Counted from the stretch's first letter, positions 6,597-16,221 are shown. The stretch: 64,000 nucleotides of DNA from Clostridiales bacterium (GCA_029008095.1 JAQXJB010000001.1:1-64000); one strand, 5' to 3'. Notes: a model not told the origin generated them from the sequence alone. Numbers and translations are program-made.

Positions 6597-8180
6597 TCAC
6601 AATCCCAGCTCAACCCGGGCAAGCTCCCTGAGCTTGCCGATGGCGACCTTGCCGCTGTTAGTCTTGGGTATATCCTCCATAAACAGGACATAGCGCGGCA
6701 CTTTGAAATATGCCAGCTTTGCCCGGACTATATCACGAACCTCTTCCTCGCTCATCTCCTCGCCATCTTTGAGCACAACGCAGGCACATATCTCCTCGCC
6801 GTAATGCTCATCAGGCACAGCCACCACCTTGACCTGGGCGGCTTTTCCCCCGGCAAGCAGAAGCTCCTCTATCTCGCCGGGCGAAATATTTTCGCCGCCG
6901 CGAATTATCATATCCTTCAGCCTGCCCGTAATATGCAGGCAGTCATTTTCATCGATAAAGCCCATATCTCCGGTACGCAGCCAGCCATCGGGCAGAATTG
7001 TCTGGGCGGTAACTTCCGGCTGGCCCACATAGCCCTGCATAACGCCGAAGCCGCGAACACATATCTCGCCTACCTCGCCCACGGGCTGGGGCTTGCCGGT
7101 ATTGATATTTCGTATCATGCCCTCGGTATGCTCAATAAAGCGGCCCACGGTATTGGCTTTTATCTCCATTGGGTCGTCATAGCCGCAGAAGGTGAAGCCC
7201 GCTGTGGCCTCCGTCTGCCCAAGAGAAGAGAGCAAATTATAATTCAGCTCACGGCTTACCCGTTCAAAAAATTCAGGCTTATACACCGCTCCGCCGATAA
7301 CTCCGGTTCTCAGCGAGGAAATATCGTATTCCCCGGCGTTGTTTCTCGCCATCATCGCTGAAAACAGGGTGGGAACGGCGTGGAGAACGGTTATCTTGTC
7401 CCGCTCAATGGCCTCAAACAGGGTCTTTGTGTGACGATTTGCGGGAAAATACACGCATGCACCGCTCATTATAGCCGTCAGCACACTGCCGGTGAGGGAG
7501 AAGCAGTGGAACATGGGTATAGCTACGCAGAATTTATCCTCCTCGGTGGCTTTCAGCGCCTCAATATGAGCCATAACGGTGTTGGCGCGGGAAAAATGAG
7601 TGGTAAGAACGCCTTTGCTGGCGCTGGTAGTGCCGGAGGTAAAAAGTATCATATCGGTATCGCCCGGCTCAACGGCAGCCTCCGCGGCAGCCAGCGCAGT
7701 CTCAGGGACGCTCTCGCCAAGCTTCTCCAGCTCAGATAGGGTTCTGAAGCCTTCCACAGACTCCATGCCGATATAGAAGCACTCCTTCAGAGCGGGAATG
7801 TCAAGCCCACGGCACACCGCCGGAAAAGAGATATCACGGAAACCTTCATCGAAAAATATGTATTCCGCGCCGGAGCGCTCCAAAAGGTCGGTAAGCTCAC
7901 TTTTTTGCAGGCTTGTACCCAGCATCACGGGAACCACGCCTATCTTTGCCATAGCCAGGAGACAATAAAGGGTATTGGGGCGGTCATTGCCCCAAATCGC
8001 GGCGCGAGTACCCTTCTTTATGCCAAGAGCCATAAGTCCGCGCGCCAGGCGGTCCGTAAGAGCGTCCACCTGGGCATATGTCGCGCTTGTACCCATATAC
8101 TCCACGGCTATCCTATTTCCAAACCGGGCACAGCTCTCGCTGAAAAGCGCGCCCAGCGTTATGTTTCTCAATTCGGGCAT
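6597..8180 (-). CDS. AMP-dependent acyl-CoA synthetase (fatty-acid--CoA ligase type)
   Basis: 527 aa of the ANL superfamily. The P-loop-like A3 motif LFTSGTTSASKG, the LGQTEATAGF A5 motif, the WLRTGDMGF A7 motif, the hinge GRLKDMIIRGGENISP and the catalytic lysine region KTNSGKV at the C terminus are all intact. It activates a carboxylate as acyl-AMP and transfers it to CoA; chain length is not deducible, though the architecture is closest to medium/long-chain ligases. Downstream is a small coupled ORF. Confidence 0.9.
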   Translation of the reverse strand: MPELRNITLGALFSESCARFGNRIAVEYMGTSATYAQVDALTDRLARGLMALGIKKGTRAAIWGNDRPNTLYCLLAMAKIGVVPVMLGTSLQKSELTDLLERSGAEYIFFDEGFRDISFPAVCRGLDIPALKECFYIGMESVEGFRTLSELEKLGESVPETALAAAEAAVEPGDTDMILFTSGTTSASKGVLTTHFSRANTVMAHIEALKATEEDKFCVAIPMFHCFSLTGSVLTAIMSGACVYFPANRHTKTLFEAIERDKITVLHAVPTLFSAMMARNNAGEYDISSLRTGVIGGAVYKPEFFERVSRELNYNLLSSLGQTEATAGFTFCGYDDPMEIKANTVGRFIEHTEGMIRNINTGKPQPVGEVGEICVRGFGVMQGYVGQPEVTAQTILPDGWLRTGDMGFIDENDCLHITGRLKDMIIRGGENISPGEIEELLLAGGKAAQVKVVAVPDEHYGEEICACVVLKDGEEMSEEEVRDIVRAKLAYFKVPRYVLFMEDIPKTNSGKVAIGKLRELARVELGL

Positions 8181-8282
8181 AAAAGACTCCCTCGATCCGC
8201 AGCTTATAAACAGTAATTTTTATTATAGCTTAATCAGACTAAAAAGTAAAGCGGCGTACTTCTAAATTTTACATCTTACGTC

Positions 8283-8311
8283 TTAACTTTGCAGTTATTT
8301 TATGCTACAAT
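8283..8311 (+). promoter_or_regulatory. promoter for LTA synthase-like gene
   Basis: TTAACT, 17-nt spacer, TACAAT, 34 nt before the ATG at 8345. Confidence 0.55.
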
Positions 8312-8344
8312 TCGTTTAATCGCCTTTATCAAGGAGCAATACCT

Positions 8345-10174
8345 ATGAAAAAAATTCGTTCATGCTTCCTTTTCCAGCGCGTAAGTGACCGGCACAAGAC
8401 GCTCTTTTGGCTCTGGAATTGGTTTTTTGTCATTGCCGCCGGAGCGGGTGCGGGCATACTGAGCCTGTTACTGGCCTTCGGTCACTATCGCTGGGAGATA
8501 TTTTACGGCTACTTCCGCCATCCGCTTATCTTGATTTTGAATCTGCTGCCGGTGATACTTCTCATGGTGCTGCTATACTGCCTTATCGGGCGGGCATGGA
8601 TAGCCTTTCTCGGCACCTCCGTGCCGCTGCTGCTGGCCTCGGCAGGCAACTATTTCAAGCTGCTTTGCCGGGACGACCCTTTTCTTTTCGCGGACGTCAC
8701 AGCCATAGGCACTGCGCTGAAGGTCTCCGGCAATTACGACATATCTCTGGACAGCCGCCTGCTTTTCTGCATCCTATGCGTTGCCGCCGGCACACTTTTT
8801 CTCGCCTTTTTCGTGCGGGGGCATATCCGCGCACGCTCCCGCCTTATTGGTGCGGCGGCAGTTTTGATAAGCATATGGCCGCTGAGCAAAATTTATCTCA
8901 GCGAGAATATATACGTCAACAAGACCCGGAACTATGAATATGCCAACCAATGGTCGGCCACCCAGGTCTACATCACCCGTGGCTTCGTTTACCCGTTTCT
9001 CCACAGCATCCCCGACGCGTTCCCGGAAAAGCCCGATGGCTATTCCACTGCGGCAGCCCAGGAAATACTTTCCGCTTACGAATACGAAAACATACCCAAG
9101 GACAAAAAGGTAAACGTGATAAGCATACAGCTCGAGGCCTTCTCAGACCTTGAACGCATAGGCTTCACCGGCATCTCCGAGGAGGTTTACGCCCAATATC
9201 ACGCTCTTGAGGCCGAGAGCTACACCGGCAATTTGCTTACCAATGTTTTCGCCGGAGGTACGATCGACACCGAGCGCGGCTTTATAACCGGCTATTACAC
9301 CCAGGACAACTACCGCAAGGACGCCGGCTCATATATACGTTATTTTAACGAACAGGGCTACTTCACCGAGGGCAGCCATTCCTGCTACGATTGGTTCTAT
9401 AACCGCAAGAATATAAACACCTATCTGGGCTTCGACAGATACTGGTTCCTGGAAAACCGCTACGGTGAGATGGCGGGCGGCATAGCGGCAGACGATATTC
9501 TTATACCCGATATTCTCGCCCTCTATCAGGCTAGGGACAAGTCCGTTCCCTATTTCAGCTTCTCCGTGACCTACCAGGGTCACGGCCCATATTCCACGGA
9601 CAGCCTTACGCGCGGCGACGGCCATTGGAACGGCGAATACGAGGACGAGGCAACTTATTATATTCTCAATAACTACCTTGCTTCCGTAAAAAACACCTCG
9701 GAAAACCTTGTACTGCTCACCGACGCTCTTCGCTTCGACGCGGAACCCGTGGTGCTGCTCCTGTACGGTGACCACAAGCCTTGGCTCGGCTACAGCAACA
9801 GCGTTTACGGCGAGCAAAACATCAACCTTGATACGGCTACTCAGGAGGGCTTCTACAATTACTTCGGCACACGCTATATGATCTGGGCCAACGAGGCCGC
9901 CAAAGAGGCGCTGGGCAATGATTTCAGCGGTGAGGGTCCGGATATAAGTCCCTGCTTCCTGATGAATCTGCTCTTTGAGCAGTGCGGCTGGGGCGGCGGC
10001 AGCGAATATATGCAGCTCACCTCCGATGTAATGGCAGAAACCACCGTTGCTCACGTCTACGGATATTTTCTTGAGGACGGTAAGCTCACCTCCGCCCCGT
10101 CCGAGCGCATCAGCTCCGCCATGAGCAAGCTGAAGATAGCCCAATATTACCGCAAGACCCATCCCGAATGGTAA
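8345..10174 (+). CDS. LTA synthase-like sulfatase / phosphoglycerol transferase
   Basis: 609-aa membrane protein: about five transmembrane helices in 1-185 and an extracellular sulfatase-fold domain. Catalytic residues of LtaS-type enzymes are visible: Glu264 (IQLEAF), the threonine nucleophile in GGTIDTE (Thr306), and the Asp476-His477 pair in LLYGDHKP. Such proteins transfer glycerol-phosphate from phosphatidylglycerol to teichoic-acid or glycan acceptors on the cell surface. AAGGAG site before the ATG; monocistronic, ended by a strong hairpin at 10358-10395. Confidence 0.88.
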   Translation: MKKIRSCFLFQRVSDRHKTLFWLWNWFFVIAAGAGAGILSLLLAFGHYRWEIFYGYFRHPLILILNLLPVILLMVLLYCLIGRAWIAFLGTSVPLLLASAGNYFKLLCRDDPFLFADVTAIGTALKVSGNYDISLDSRLLFCILCVAAGTLFLAFFVRGHIRARSRLIGAAAVLISIWPLSKIYLSENIYVNKTRNYEYANQWSATQVYITRGFVYPFLHSIPDAFPEKPDGYSTAAAQEILSAYEYENIPKDKKVNVISIQLEAFSDLERIGFTGISEEVYAQYHALEAESYTGNLLTNVFAGGTIDTERGFITGYYTQDNYRKDAGSYIRYFNEQGYFTEGSHSCYDWFYNRKNINTYLGFDRYWFLENRYGEMAGGIAADDILIPDILALYQARDKSVPYFSFSVTYQGHGPYSTDSLTRGDGHWNGEYEDEATYYILNNYLASVKNTSENLVLLTDALRFDAEPVVLLLYGDHKPWLGYSNSVYGEQNINLDTATQEGFYNYFGTRYMIWANEAAKEALGNDFSGEGPDISPCFLMNLLFEQCGWGGGSEYMQLTSDVMAETTVAHVYGYFLEDGKLTSAPSERISSAMSKLKIAQYYRKTHPEW

Positions 10175-10357
10175 ATCCATTCCGCAGGAGCTCAGTCAAA
10201 TTTACAAAACGTTCACGAAAAACTGATTTTTTATTCACAAAGAAAAGCTATTATATACTCGCAGGCGGCGATAGAAGCCGTCCGCACTCCAACCGAATGT
10301 CTTTCTTCTTTCCTCACTCTTTTCTATCACTTCCAAATCATTTCTCCATCCCCAAAA

Positions 10358-10400
10358 AGCTCGGCGGACATCTTTCCCCAGATGTCCGCCGAGCTGTGTT
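10358..10400. terminator. bidirectional intrinsic terminator
   Basis: Perfect 16-bp stem AGCTCGGCGGACATCT / AGATGTCCGCCGAGCT with loop TTCCCC. A T-run follows on the right (10398-10402) and A-run precedes on the left, so it serves both convergent genes. Confidence 0.92.
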
Positions 10401-10401
10401 T

Positions 10402-11073
10402 TTATTTTTGCGGGCAGAAGAAGCCCGTGCCGTTAGGGGCAACATATACAGTCGCCTTCATGGGGGCTGACACCTCCTGAGGCTCTATCTGGCCCGCGCG
10501 GTAAAGCGCCATTGCCTCAAGCTGCTTTTTCAGGGTGTCTACCCGGTTGAGTTCCATATCGTGAGCGCCGTACATATCCGCTCCATAGCCCATCAGTTTT
10601 CTGAGACTGGCCTCAAAAGCATCAAGGTCGTAATCGCCCTCAACGAGGAAAACGGGTGCGCGGCCTACGGTATCACCAGTGAACATAATGTTCGCTTCCC
10701 TGTCATAAAGGGCAATACCGCCGGGAGTATGGCCGGGTATCTCAATGACCTCCAGGCTTCTTCCTCCAAGGTCAAAGACATATCCCTCCGTGACCGGGGT
10801 GATCTGCTTCCATTCCGTCAGCTTCCGGATATCCGCCGGGTGCATATGGACATTGTCAAACTCCTTGTTTGCAGCGGTATGGTCATCGTGATAATGGGTA
10901 TTGACCAGATCAATGGGCAGCTCGGTTATCTCGGCGCAGACCGCCTTTACATCCACCTCTCCGGCGCCGCTGTCGATGAGCAGTGCCTTTTTTTCACCCA
11001 CAACCAGATAGGCGGCCGCCATTCCATTGGGAACAACGTTCCATACGCCGGGAGCTATCATTTTCTTATCCAT
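10402..11073 (-). CDS. MBL-fold metallo-hydrolase
   Basis: 223-aa metallo-beta-lactamase fold protein with the di-zinc motif NTHYHDDH (H-x-H-x-D-H), GHTPGGIA, the bridging-aspartate motif MFTGDT and a GAHDMEL distal histidine. Size fits a glyoxalase-II/hydroxyacylglutathione-hydrolase-like enzyme; substrate unknown. It is 12 nt downstream of the malic enzyme gene in the same orientation, so probably co-transcribed. Confidence 0.88.
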   Translation of the reverse strand: MDKKMIAPGVWNVVPNGMAAAYLVVGEKKALLIDSGAGEVDVKAVCAEITELPIDLVNTHYHDDHTAANKEFDNVHMHPADIRKLTEWKQITPVTEGYVFDLGGRSLEVIEIPGHTPGGIALYDREANIMFTGDTVGRAPVFLVEGDYDLDAFEASLRKLMGYGADMYGAHDMELNRVDTLKKQLEAMALYRAGQIEPQEVSAPMKATVYVAPNGTGFFCPQK

Positions 11074-11085
11074 ATTTCGCCCCCT

Positions 11086-12255
11086 TCATATCCTTGCCAC
11101 GCCGGTTCTCCGCGCCGCAGCGGCGACGGCGGCAGCCACCGCAGCGCCAACGCGGGAATCGAAGGCCTCCGGCAATATCTTGTCCCGGTTCAGCTCATCG
11201 CCCACAAGCTCCGCTATCGCTTTCGCCGCGGCAAGCTTCATTTCTTCGTTTATATCCGACGCCCGAACATCCAGCGCACCCCGGAATATGCCCGGAAATG
11301 CCAGAACATTGTTTATCTGATTGGGCAGGTCGCTGCGGCCTGTTCCGACTATGGCGGCGCCGCCCTTATACGCCTCGTCGGGCATAATCTCCGGTACGGG
11401 GTTGGAAAGCGCGAAGAGGATGGCGTCCCCGGCCATCGTCCTGACCATATCGGCATTGACTATGCCGGGGGCGGATACGCCGACAAATACGTCCGCGCCC
11501 TCAAGTACTTCGGCCAGGGTACCGGTCTTTTTGGCTTTATTCGTTATCTTCGCGAGGGACTTCTTAGCGGCGTTGAGCCGCTCGTCACCGTCGCAGACAG
11601 CGCCCTTGCTGTCGCAGACGATAACATCCTTAACCCCCACAGAGCAGAGCAGTCTGGCGATCGCAGTTCCCGCGGCTCCCGCTCCGCTGATAACAACGGT
11701 GATATCAGCAAACTCCTTGTTCACAAGCTTGAGCGCGTTAGTGAGAGCGGCGAGCACCACTATCGCAGTGCCGTGCTGGTCGTCATGGAAAACGGGAATA
11801 TCGCAGCGCTGCTTCAGCTTTTCCTCTATCTCAAAGCAGCGCGGCGCGGAAATATCCTCCAGATTTATCCCGCCGAAGCTGCCTGCCAGAAGGGCCACGG
11901 TATTCACGATTTCGTCCACATTTTTAGTACGCAGGCAGAGCGGCACCGCGTTCACTCCGGCAAAGGACTTAAAGAGAACGCATTTGCCCTCCATAACAGG
12001 CATTCCCGCCTCCGGGCCGATGTCGCCCAGGCCGAGGACAGCCGTTCCATCCGTTATGACTGCGACGGTATTCTGCCTCCACGTGAGTTCAAAGCTCTTT
12101 GAGACATCCTTATTTATCTCCTGACAGGGTCTCGCCACGCCGGGAGTATATGCAAGAGAAAGAGCCTCTCGGTCATTTACCTCCATTTTAGGCATGACGT
12201 CCAGCTTCCCTTTCCATTGGTAATGCAGTTCAAGCGATTTTTCAGCATAGTCCAT
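11086..12255 (-). CDS. NAD(P)-dependent malic enzyme
   Basis: 389 aa, the short bacterial form. The malic signature YTPGVARPCQ, TDGTAVLGLGDIGPEAGMP, the metal site VFHDDQHGTA and the Rossmann glycine motif ISGAGAAGTA are present in order. It decarboxylates malate to pyruvate (or the reverse), linking C4 acids to pyruvate. The ATG at 12255 is used because AGAGGTG lies just upstream; the GTG at 12264 would be inside that site. Confidence 0.92.
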   Translation of the reverse strand: MDYAEKSLELHYQWKGKLDVMPKMEVNDREALSLAYTPGVARPCQEINKDVSKSFELTWRQNTVAVITDGTAVLGLGDIGPEAGMPVMEGKCVLFKSFAGVNAVPLCLRTKNVDEIVNTVALLAGSFGGINLEDISAPRCFEIEEKLKQRCDIPVFHDDQHGTAIVVLAALTNALKLVNKEFADITVVISGAGAAGTAIARLLCSVGVKDVIVCDSKGAVCDGDERLNAAKKSLAKITNKAKKTGTLAEVLEGADVFVGVSAPGIVNADMVRTMAGDAILFALSNPVPEIMPDEAYKGGAAIVGTGRSDLPNQINNVLAFPGIFRGALDVRASDINEEMKLAAAKAIAELVGDELNRDKILPEAFDSRVGAAVAAAVAAAARRTGVARI

Positions 12256-12324
12256 AATATGCACCTCTTTTTTATGAGTTCGCTTTAATTCTACATCACT
12301 TTACTGAAAAATACAAACATTTCT

Positions 12325-13347
12325 TTATAAAAGTGCCGTACCCACCGCAAGAGCGGAAATCGGCGTTATACTCGTGCCTGTATAGTAGTGGGAAAGGATC
12401 TCGCCGCAGCTCGCACCGAGCTTGGCCATATTGTTCGCGCCATATTGGCTCATCCCAACGCCGTGCCCGTAGCCGGTAACGGTGAAGCTTATGCCGTCCT
12501 CCTGCCTCTGCCAGCTTATATCAGCCGAGCGCAGGGAGAATATTCTCCGCAGCTCGCTGCCGCTCACCTCCTCGCCGCAGAGCTTCACGCTTATAAGCCG
12601 CCCGGTTGTGGAAAACACCGCGTCGGAAAGAAGCGGTCCCTCGGATACATGTACCGCCGCCTCGCTGTTCCAGGCCGCAAGGGTGGAATAAAGCTCATCC
12701 TCGGTCAGCGTGACCGAGCTGATATAATTCGGTACAGACTGCACATCCTCCATGCTCTCCACGCTGAGCAGATACGGCAGCGCCTTGCCGAAAACGTTTT
12801 CGCTGCTCTCCGTTCTGCCGTTTGAAGAGGAATGAAAGGCGGCGAGTATCGCCGCGCCGTCATATGTAACGCAAAGTCCGTCGGTCTCGCTTATTGCAGC
12901 GCGCATCTTTTCCGCGTACTCATCGTAGGCCGCTCCCCATTTCGCACTCAGCTCGTCCTCGCTCAGCCAGGCCTGGCAGCAGCTTGCGTCCGTGCAGACG
13001 GCGCCGTCGTGTACGTCCGATCCGATGCGGTACATTGCGTATGTCCGCGCCGCCACCGCCTGAGCCTTCAGCGCCTCCGGCTCAAAGGAAGCCGGCATCT
13101 CCGCGGCGACTACGCCGAAAAGGTAGTCCTCCAGGCTCATCTGCACCGTCCTGCCGCCATCCAGCAGACTTATCCTCGCAGTTTTGTCCAAGACCTGAGC
13201 TTCCGGCTCGTCTGCAGCAGCCATGACTGCGGCGGCGGTAGGCGGCGCTGTCTCCTGCTCCACTCCCCCTCCGATAAAAAGCGGCAGAGCTAAAATTACC
13301 CCGGCCTGCAGGAATGCCAGAAGAAATATCTTTCCTAAATTTTTCAT
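12325..13347 (-). CDS. spoIID: SpoIID/LytB domain protein (stage II sporulation protein D family)
   Basis: 340 aa with an N-terminal hydrophobic anchor (about 5-24). The SpoIID domain shows SLEDYLFGVVAAEMPASFEP, ALKAQAVAARTYA and the C-terminal GYGHGVGMSQYGA motif. SpoIID is a lytic transglycosylase that trims denuded peptidoglycan during engulfment in endospore formers. The protein acts outside the membrane. ATG 13347 follows AAGGAAG. The neighbouring genes do not form the usual spoIID locus, so a SpoIID paralogue cannot be excluded. Confidence 0.85.
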   Translation of the reverse strand: MKNLGKIFLLAFLQAGVILALPLFIGGGVEQETAPPTAAAVMAAADEPEAQVLDKTARISLLDGGRTVQMSLEDYLFGVVAAEMPASFEPEALKAQAVAARTYAMYRIGSDVHDGAVCTDASCCQAWLSEDELSAKWGAAYDEYAEKMRAAISETDGLCVTYDGAAILAAFHSSSNGRTESSENVFGKALPYLLSVESMEDVQSVPNYISSVTLTEDELYSTLAAWNSEAAVHVSEGPLLSDAVFSTTGRLISVKLCGEEVSGSELRRIFSLRSADISWQRQEDGISFTVTGYGHGVGMSQYGANNMAKLGASCGEILSHYYTGTSITPISALAVGTALL

Positions 13348-13466
13348 TTGCACACTTCCTTTTTGTAAGCTGAAATGGTATAATCATATTTACCCGTGCG
13401 GGCATGTCCGTATGCTCCATCTATATTCACACTTCCGGAAGTATATGCTTTCCGCGAAAGAAATCC

Positions 13467-13613
13467 GTGTGAAAAAATCACACTATATTATGTAACGCCC
13501 ATCTGCCCGCCGCTTTGCGGCAACCTCAGATGACGGCAATAATCCCCCATTTCGCCTGGGGGAGCATTTCATTTCTATTTGTGCCGCTCATAGCGGCGGA
13601 ATCGGGGATTTCC
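13467..13613 (+). ncRNA. structured 5' leader, copy A (candidate translational switch)
   Basis: Elements in order: GTGTGA/TCACAC hairpin (13467-13483) then TATATTATG; P1 CATCTG/CAGATG (13500-13505, 13527-13532); P2 GCCGC-TTT-GCGGC (13509-13521); P3 TCCCCCA/TGGGGGA (13543-13563); conserved CATTTCTATTTGTGC ending at 13584; P5 GCCGC/GCGGC (13583-13597); GGGGAT site and ATG 13614. The segment 13541-13556 can instead pair with the ribosome-binding region 13595-13610 (15 of 16 pairs including one G-U), exclusive of P3. Same architecture as 22516-22625 and 27637-27769. No known riboswitch class recognised. Confidence 0.72.
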
Positions 13614-14417
13614 ATGAAAAAAACCGCCATTATCTTCACTGCCGTTACCGCCGCCCTCGGCGCGGTAGGAGCGGCACTGCACAGCATCGAGATAAACACC
13701 GCTTTAGACCCCGTCAATGGGCTGGCGGTGCGCTTCGCTCCCATCTCTGTCTGCATGTCGGCTGTGGCCATACTGGCCATGGTCATCGTTTTCGCTCTGA
13801 GCTTTCTTGACAAGGGCCGGGACGTCGAGCCGGTATATCACACCGCCTTCGCTGTAAAAACGCCGGCTGCGCTCATACTCTCCGTCCTCTTGGGCGCACT
13901 GATGATATTCGGCGCGTACCTCTGCCTTCGGGACGGCGTCGGCATACGCAACAGCAAACAACTGGCGCTTATTCTTGCCATATTTGCCGCGCTTGCCGGA
14001 ATTTCCTACATCGTCACCTCTCTGATGGCATTCCTGAAAAAAAGCGGAGCGGAGACTATGCTCTGCTCCTTTATCATCGCCCTCTTTCTCTGCCTTTGGC
14101 TCATTGTTTACTATAAGGAAAAGGCAGCCGAGCCCGCGCTGATAAGCTATGTATATGATTTTCTCGCCATCTGCGCGGCTGCCATTGCCAGCTATTACAC
14201 GGCCGGCTACGCCTTTGGCCGCAGCCGCCCCAGATGCACTCTGTTTTTCTCAATGGCGGCGGCATTTTTCTGTCTCACCGCCATGCCCACTGCCATGACC
14301 CCCGCTTTCCGTATTTTCTTCGGCGTTGTCGCCGTCCGGCAGCTCATCAACGTATTTCTGCTGGCAAACAATCTGCAATACAGGTCCGTAGAAGCACAGG
14401 AAAGCGAAGAACGATAA
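13614..14417 (+). CDS. polytopic membrane protein of unknown function
   Basis: 267 aa with about eight hydrophobic helices and no soluble domain. I start at the ATG at 13614 (MKKTAIIFTAV), just behind leader A with its CGGGGAT site; the longer ORF from 13515 would translate through the RNA structure. No family recognised. Its expression is probably controlled by the structured leader. Ends at a bidirectional terminator. Confidence 0.7.
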   Translation: MKKTAIIFTAVTAALGAVGAALHSIEINTALDPVNGLAVRFAPISVCMSAVAILAMVIVFALSFLDKGRDVEPVYHTAFAVKTPAALILSVLLGALMIFGAYLCLRDGVGIRNSKQLALILAIFAALAGISYIVTSLMAFLKKSGAETMLCSFIIALFLCLWLIVYYKEKAAEPALISYVYDFLAICAAAIASYYTAGYAFGRSRPRCTLFFSMAAAFFCLTAMPTAMTPAFRIFFGVVAVRQLINVFLLANNLQYRSVEAQESEER

Positions 14418-14423
14418 ACGTCA

Positions 14424-14456
14424 AAAAATCCGCATACAAATTGTATGCGGATTTTT
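14424..14456. terminator. bidirectional intrinsic terminator
   Basis: AAAAATCCGCATACAA / TTGTATGCGGATTTTT, 16 complementary bases around a single A, between convergent genes ending at 14417 and 14456. Confidence 0.9.
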
Positions 14457-14848
14457 CATGTTTTCTTTATGAAGCGTTCGCCGCAGCGCGGGCAGGTAAC
14501 ATATATCTTGCCCTTGCCCTTGGGTACGCGGAGGTTATTCTTACAACTGGGGCACTTGAAAAAGCGGAAATTCTTGCCCTGGCGCATTTTATCCTTCTGG
14601 CGGCGGAAGAAGTTCTTTATCCTGTACCACATGCCCATAAACTTCTGGTTCTCAGCGCGCCGCTTTTCATAATTGCGGGAGAACATACGATAAAAGCACA
14701 GCACTATCAGCACCGCTGACAGAGAGGATATAAGCGCCATACGTAATATACTTGCAGCAAGATTCAAAACAAGCGCCACAATGAGCATTGCGAAGGAAAG
14801 CTGGTCGGGCCCATAGCGTCCTGCCATAAATCTTCTTAACCAATTCAA
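14456..14848 (-). CDS. membrane protein with C-terminal zinc ribbon
   Basis: 130 aa. Two hydrophobic helices (about 17-55) are followed by a basic stretch and a C-terminal zinc ribbon: FKCPSCKNN and VTCPRCGERF (two CPxC knuckles). The start is a TTG codon at 14848 placed about 10 nt after AAGGGG; an internal ATG at 14827 is the alternative. Membrane-tethered zinc ribbons of this kind are common in Clostridia but uncharacterised. Confidence 0.7.
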   Translation of the reverse strand: MNWLRRFMAGRYGPDQLSFAMLIVALVLNLAASILRMALISSLSAVLIVLCFYRMFSRNYEKRRAENQKFMGMWYRIKNFFRRQKDKMRQGKNFRFFKCPSCKNNLRVPKGKGKIYVTCPRCGERFIKKT

Positions 14849-14991
14849 AAAATCAGCCCCTTATTACTAAGACAGGGCACGGCTTGCGCCCACCTTGTAA
14901 TAAGTAATTATAGCCACTCAGGATGCTATATGCAATACATCAAATTTTAAATTACTGTAAATTCGCACTTGTCCCACCGGCGAGCCGCTGA

Positions 14992-16041
14992 TTATTTTTC
15001 GTCCTTTTCATCCCGGTTCTTAGCTTCCCACTCGGCGCGCAGCCGGGCTGCCTTTTCCTCTTCCGCGGCATTCAGCGCCTTTTTCTTCTTTCTTCTGGCT
15101 CTGACAAGAAGAATGATGACCACGGCAGCAGCGGCAGGGATAATGAGTATCGGGACGGCGGCTACGACGAATATAACGATATTCTGACCCGCGTCTCCAA
15201 GCCACTTGAGAGAATCGCTGAACGCACCGGCAAGTCTATCCCAGAAGCTCTTGGGCTGCACCACCGGATCGGTATATTCATAGACCTCGCGGAGAGAGAG
15301 ATTCACAGTGGAATAATCTACCTTATCCTGCCAGACCCGCAGAGTACCGGTGAGACTCTCAATATTGCATTCCACTTCGGAAAGACGTGCTTCAACGGCT
15401 ATCATTTCCTCAACGGTCTGGGCGCTTTCCATCATCTCCAGCAGACGGTCGTACTCAGTCCTGTACGCCTTAAGGCGAGACTCGGTATCGGTGAACTGGC
15501 TGGTGATATTCTGTGACTGGCTGGAATAGTTCGTCACGTTGCCTATCTGCGTAAGAGCGGAGGACATATCCGAATAATGTTGAACCGGCACACGGATGCT
15601 GAAGTTAGCTTCACGATAAGAGCGCCCATTACGGTATCTGGTCGCATAGTCCGTGCCGCTGATGGAGGAATTTTCGATATAAGCGCCGTAGCGCTCCATC
15701 ATGTCATAGACAGACTGTACAGACTCATCAAACTCCAGCGTTTCTATATCGGCATAGGCGGTATAGATGATCTTTTCCGTATCAAGATTATAGGTTCTGG
15801 ACGCGGAGGCGATCACTTCGGAAATGCTGTTGCCGCCCATATCAGCAGTATAGGCGAAGTCGTCATCGTATCCATACCCTTCGGATACTTCAACCATTGA
15901 CTCGGGATTGGGCATACCATTCGCATACTGCGGCGCTACGGCCATAGTGTCATACGCAGCCTTATCGGACGCGGAGCAGCCGGCTAACAGGGCTGCGATC
16001 AGTAAAACCGCCAACAGGGAGATAAAAACTTTCTTTTTCAT
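14992..16041 (-). CDS. DUF4349 domain lipoprotein
   Basis: 349 aa. Lipoprotein signal with lipobox LLAGC (Cys22), a DUF4349 domain (about 85-270) containing the IIYTAYADIETL strand and a coiled-coil segment (YRTEYDRLLEMMESAQTVEE), then one C-terminal transmembrane helix (about 290-315) and a highly charged cytoplasmic tail. The family is widespread in Firmicutes; function unknown. AAGGAGG site before ATG 16041. Confidence 0.85.
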   Translation of the reverse strand: MKKKVFISLLAVLLIAALLAGCSASDKAAYDTMAVAPQYANGMPNPESMVEVSEGYGYDDDFAYTADMGGNSISEVIASASRTYNLDTEKIIYTAYADIETLEFDESVQSVYDMMERYGAYIENSSISGTDYATRYRNGRSYREANFSIRVPVQHYSDMSSALTQIGNVTNYSSQSQNITSQFTDTESRLKAYRTEYDRLLEMMESAQTVEEMIAVEARLSEVECNIESLTGTLRVWQDKVDYSTVNLSLREVYEYTDPVVQPKSFWDRLAGAFSDSLKWLGDAGQNIVIFVVAAVPILIIPAAAAVVIILLVRARRKKKKALNAAEEEKAARLRAEWEAKNRDEKDEK

Positions 16042-16171
16042 GGCGTTCCCTCCTTATTTTGTCTATAAGACGCTCCCTGCGGCAAATATGTTCCGGCAAA
16101 CGGAAGAATTTTTAATATATTTTTAATTTTTTACCTTACGGAGTCTAAAGAGCTTTAGAGAGAACATTGGA

Positions 16172-16207
16172 AAAAGGAAAACAGCCGGAGCATTGGCCCC
16201 GGCTGTT
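16172..16207 (-). terminator. terminator of proS
   Basis: Stem AACAGCCGG/CCGGCTGTT (16180-16207), read on the minus strand and followed by TTTTCCTTTTTCC. Confidence 0.8.
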
Positions 16208-16221
16208 GGTTCGTTATCCAA

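Noticed and set aside
10561-12102. 513-codon plus-strand ORF opposite MBL and malic enzyme genes
   Set aside because: Spans two genuine minus-strand genes; no family resemblance.
13467-13483. CRP/FNR-like operator GTGTGA-N5-TCACAC
   Set aside because: Spacing differs between copy A and copy C (17 vs 15 nt palindromes), which fits an RNA hairpin and not a fixed protein half-site distance.
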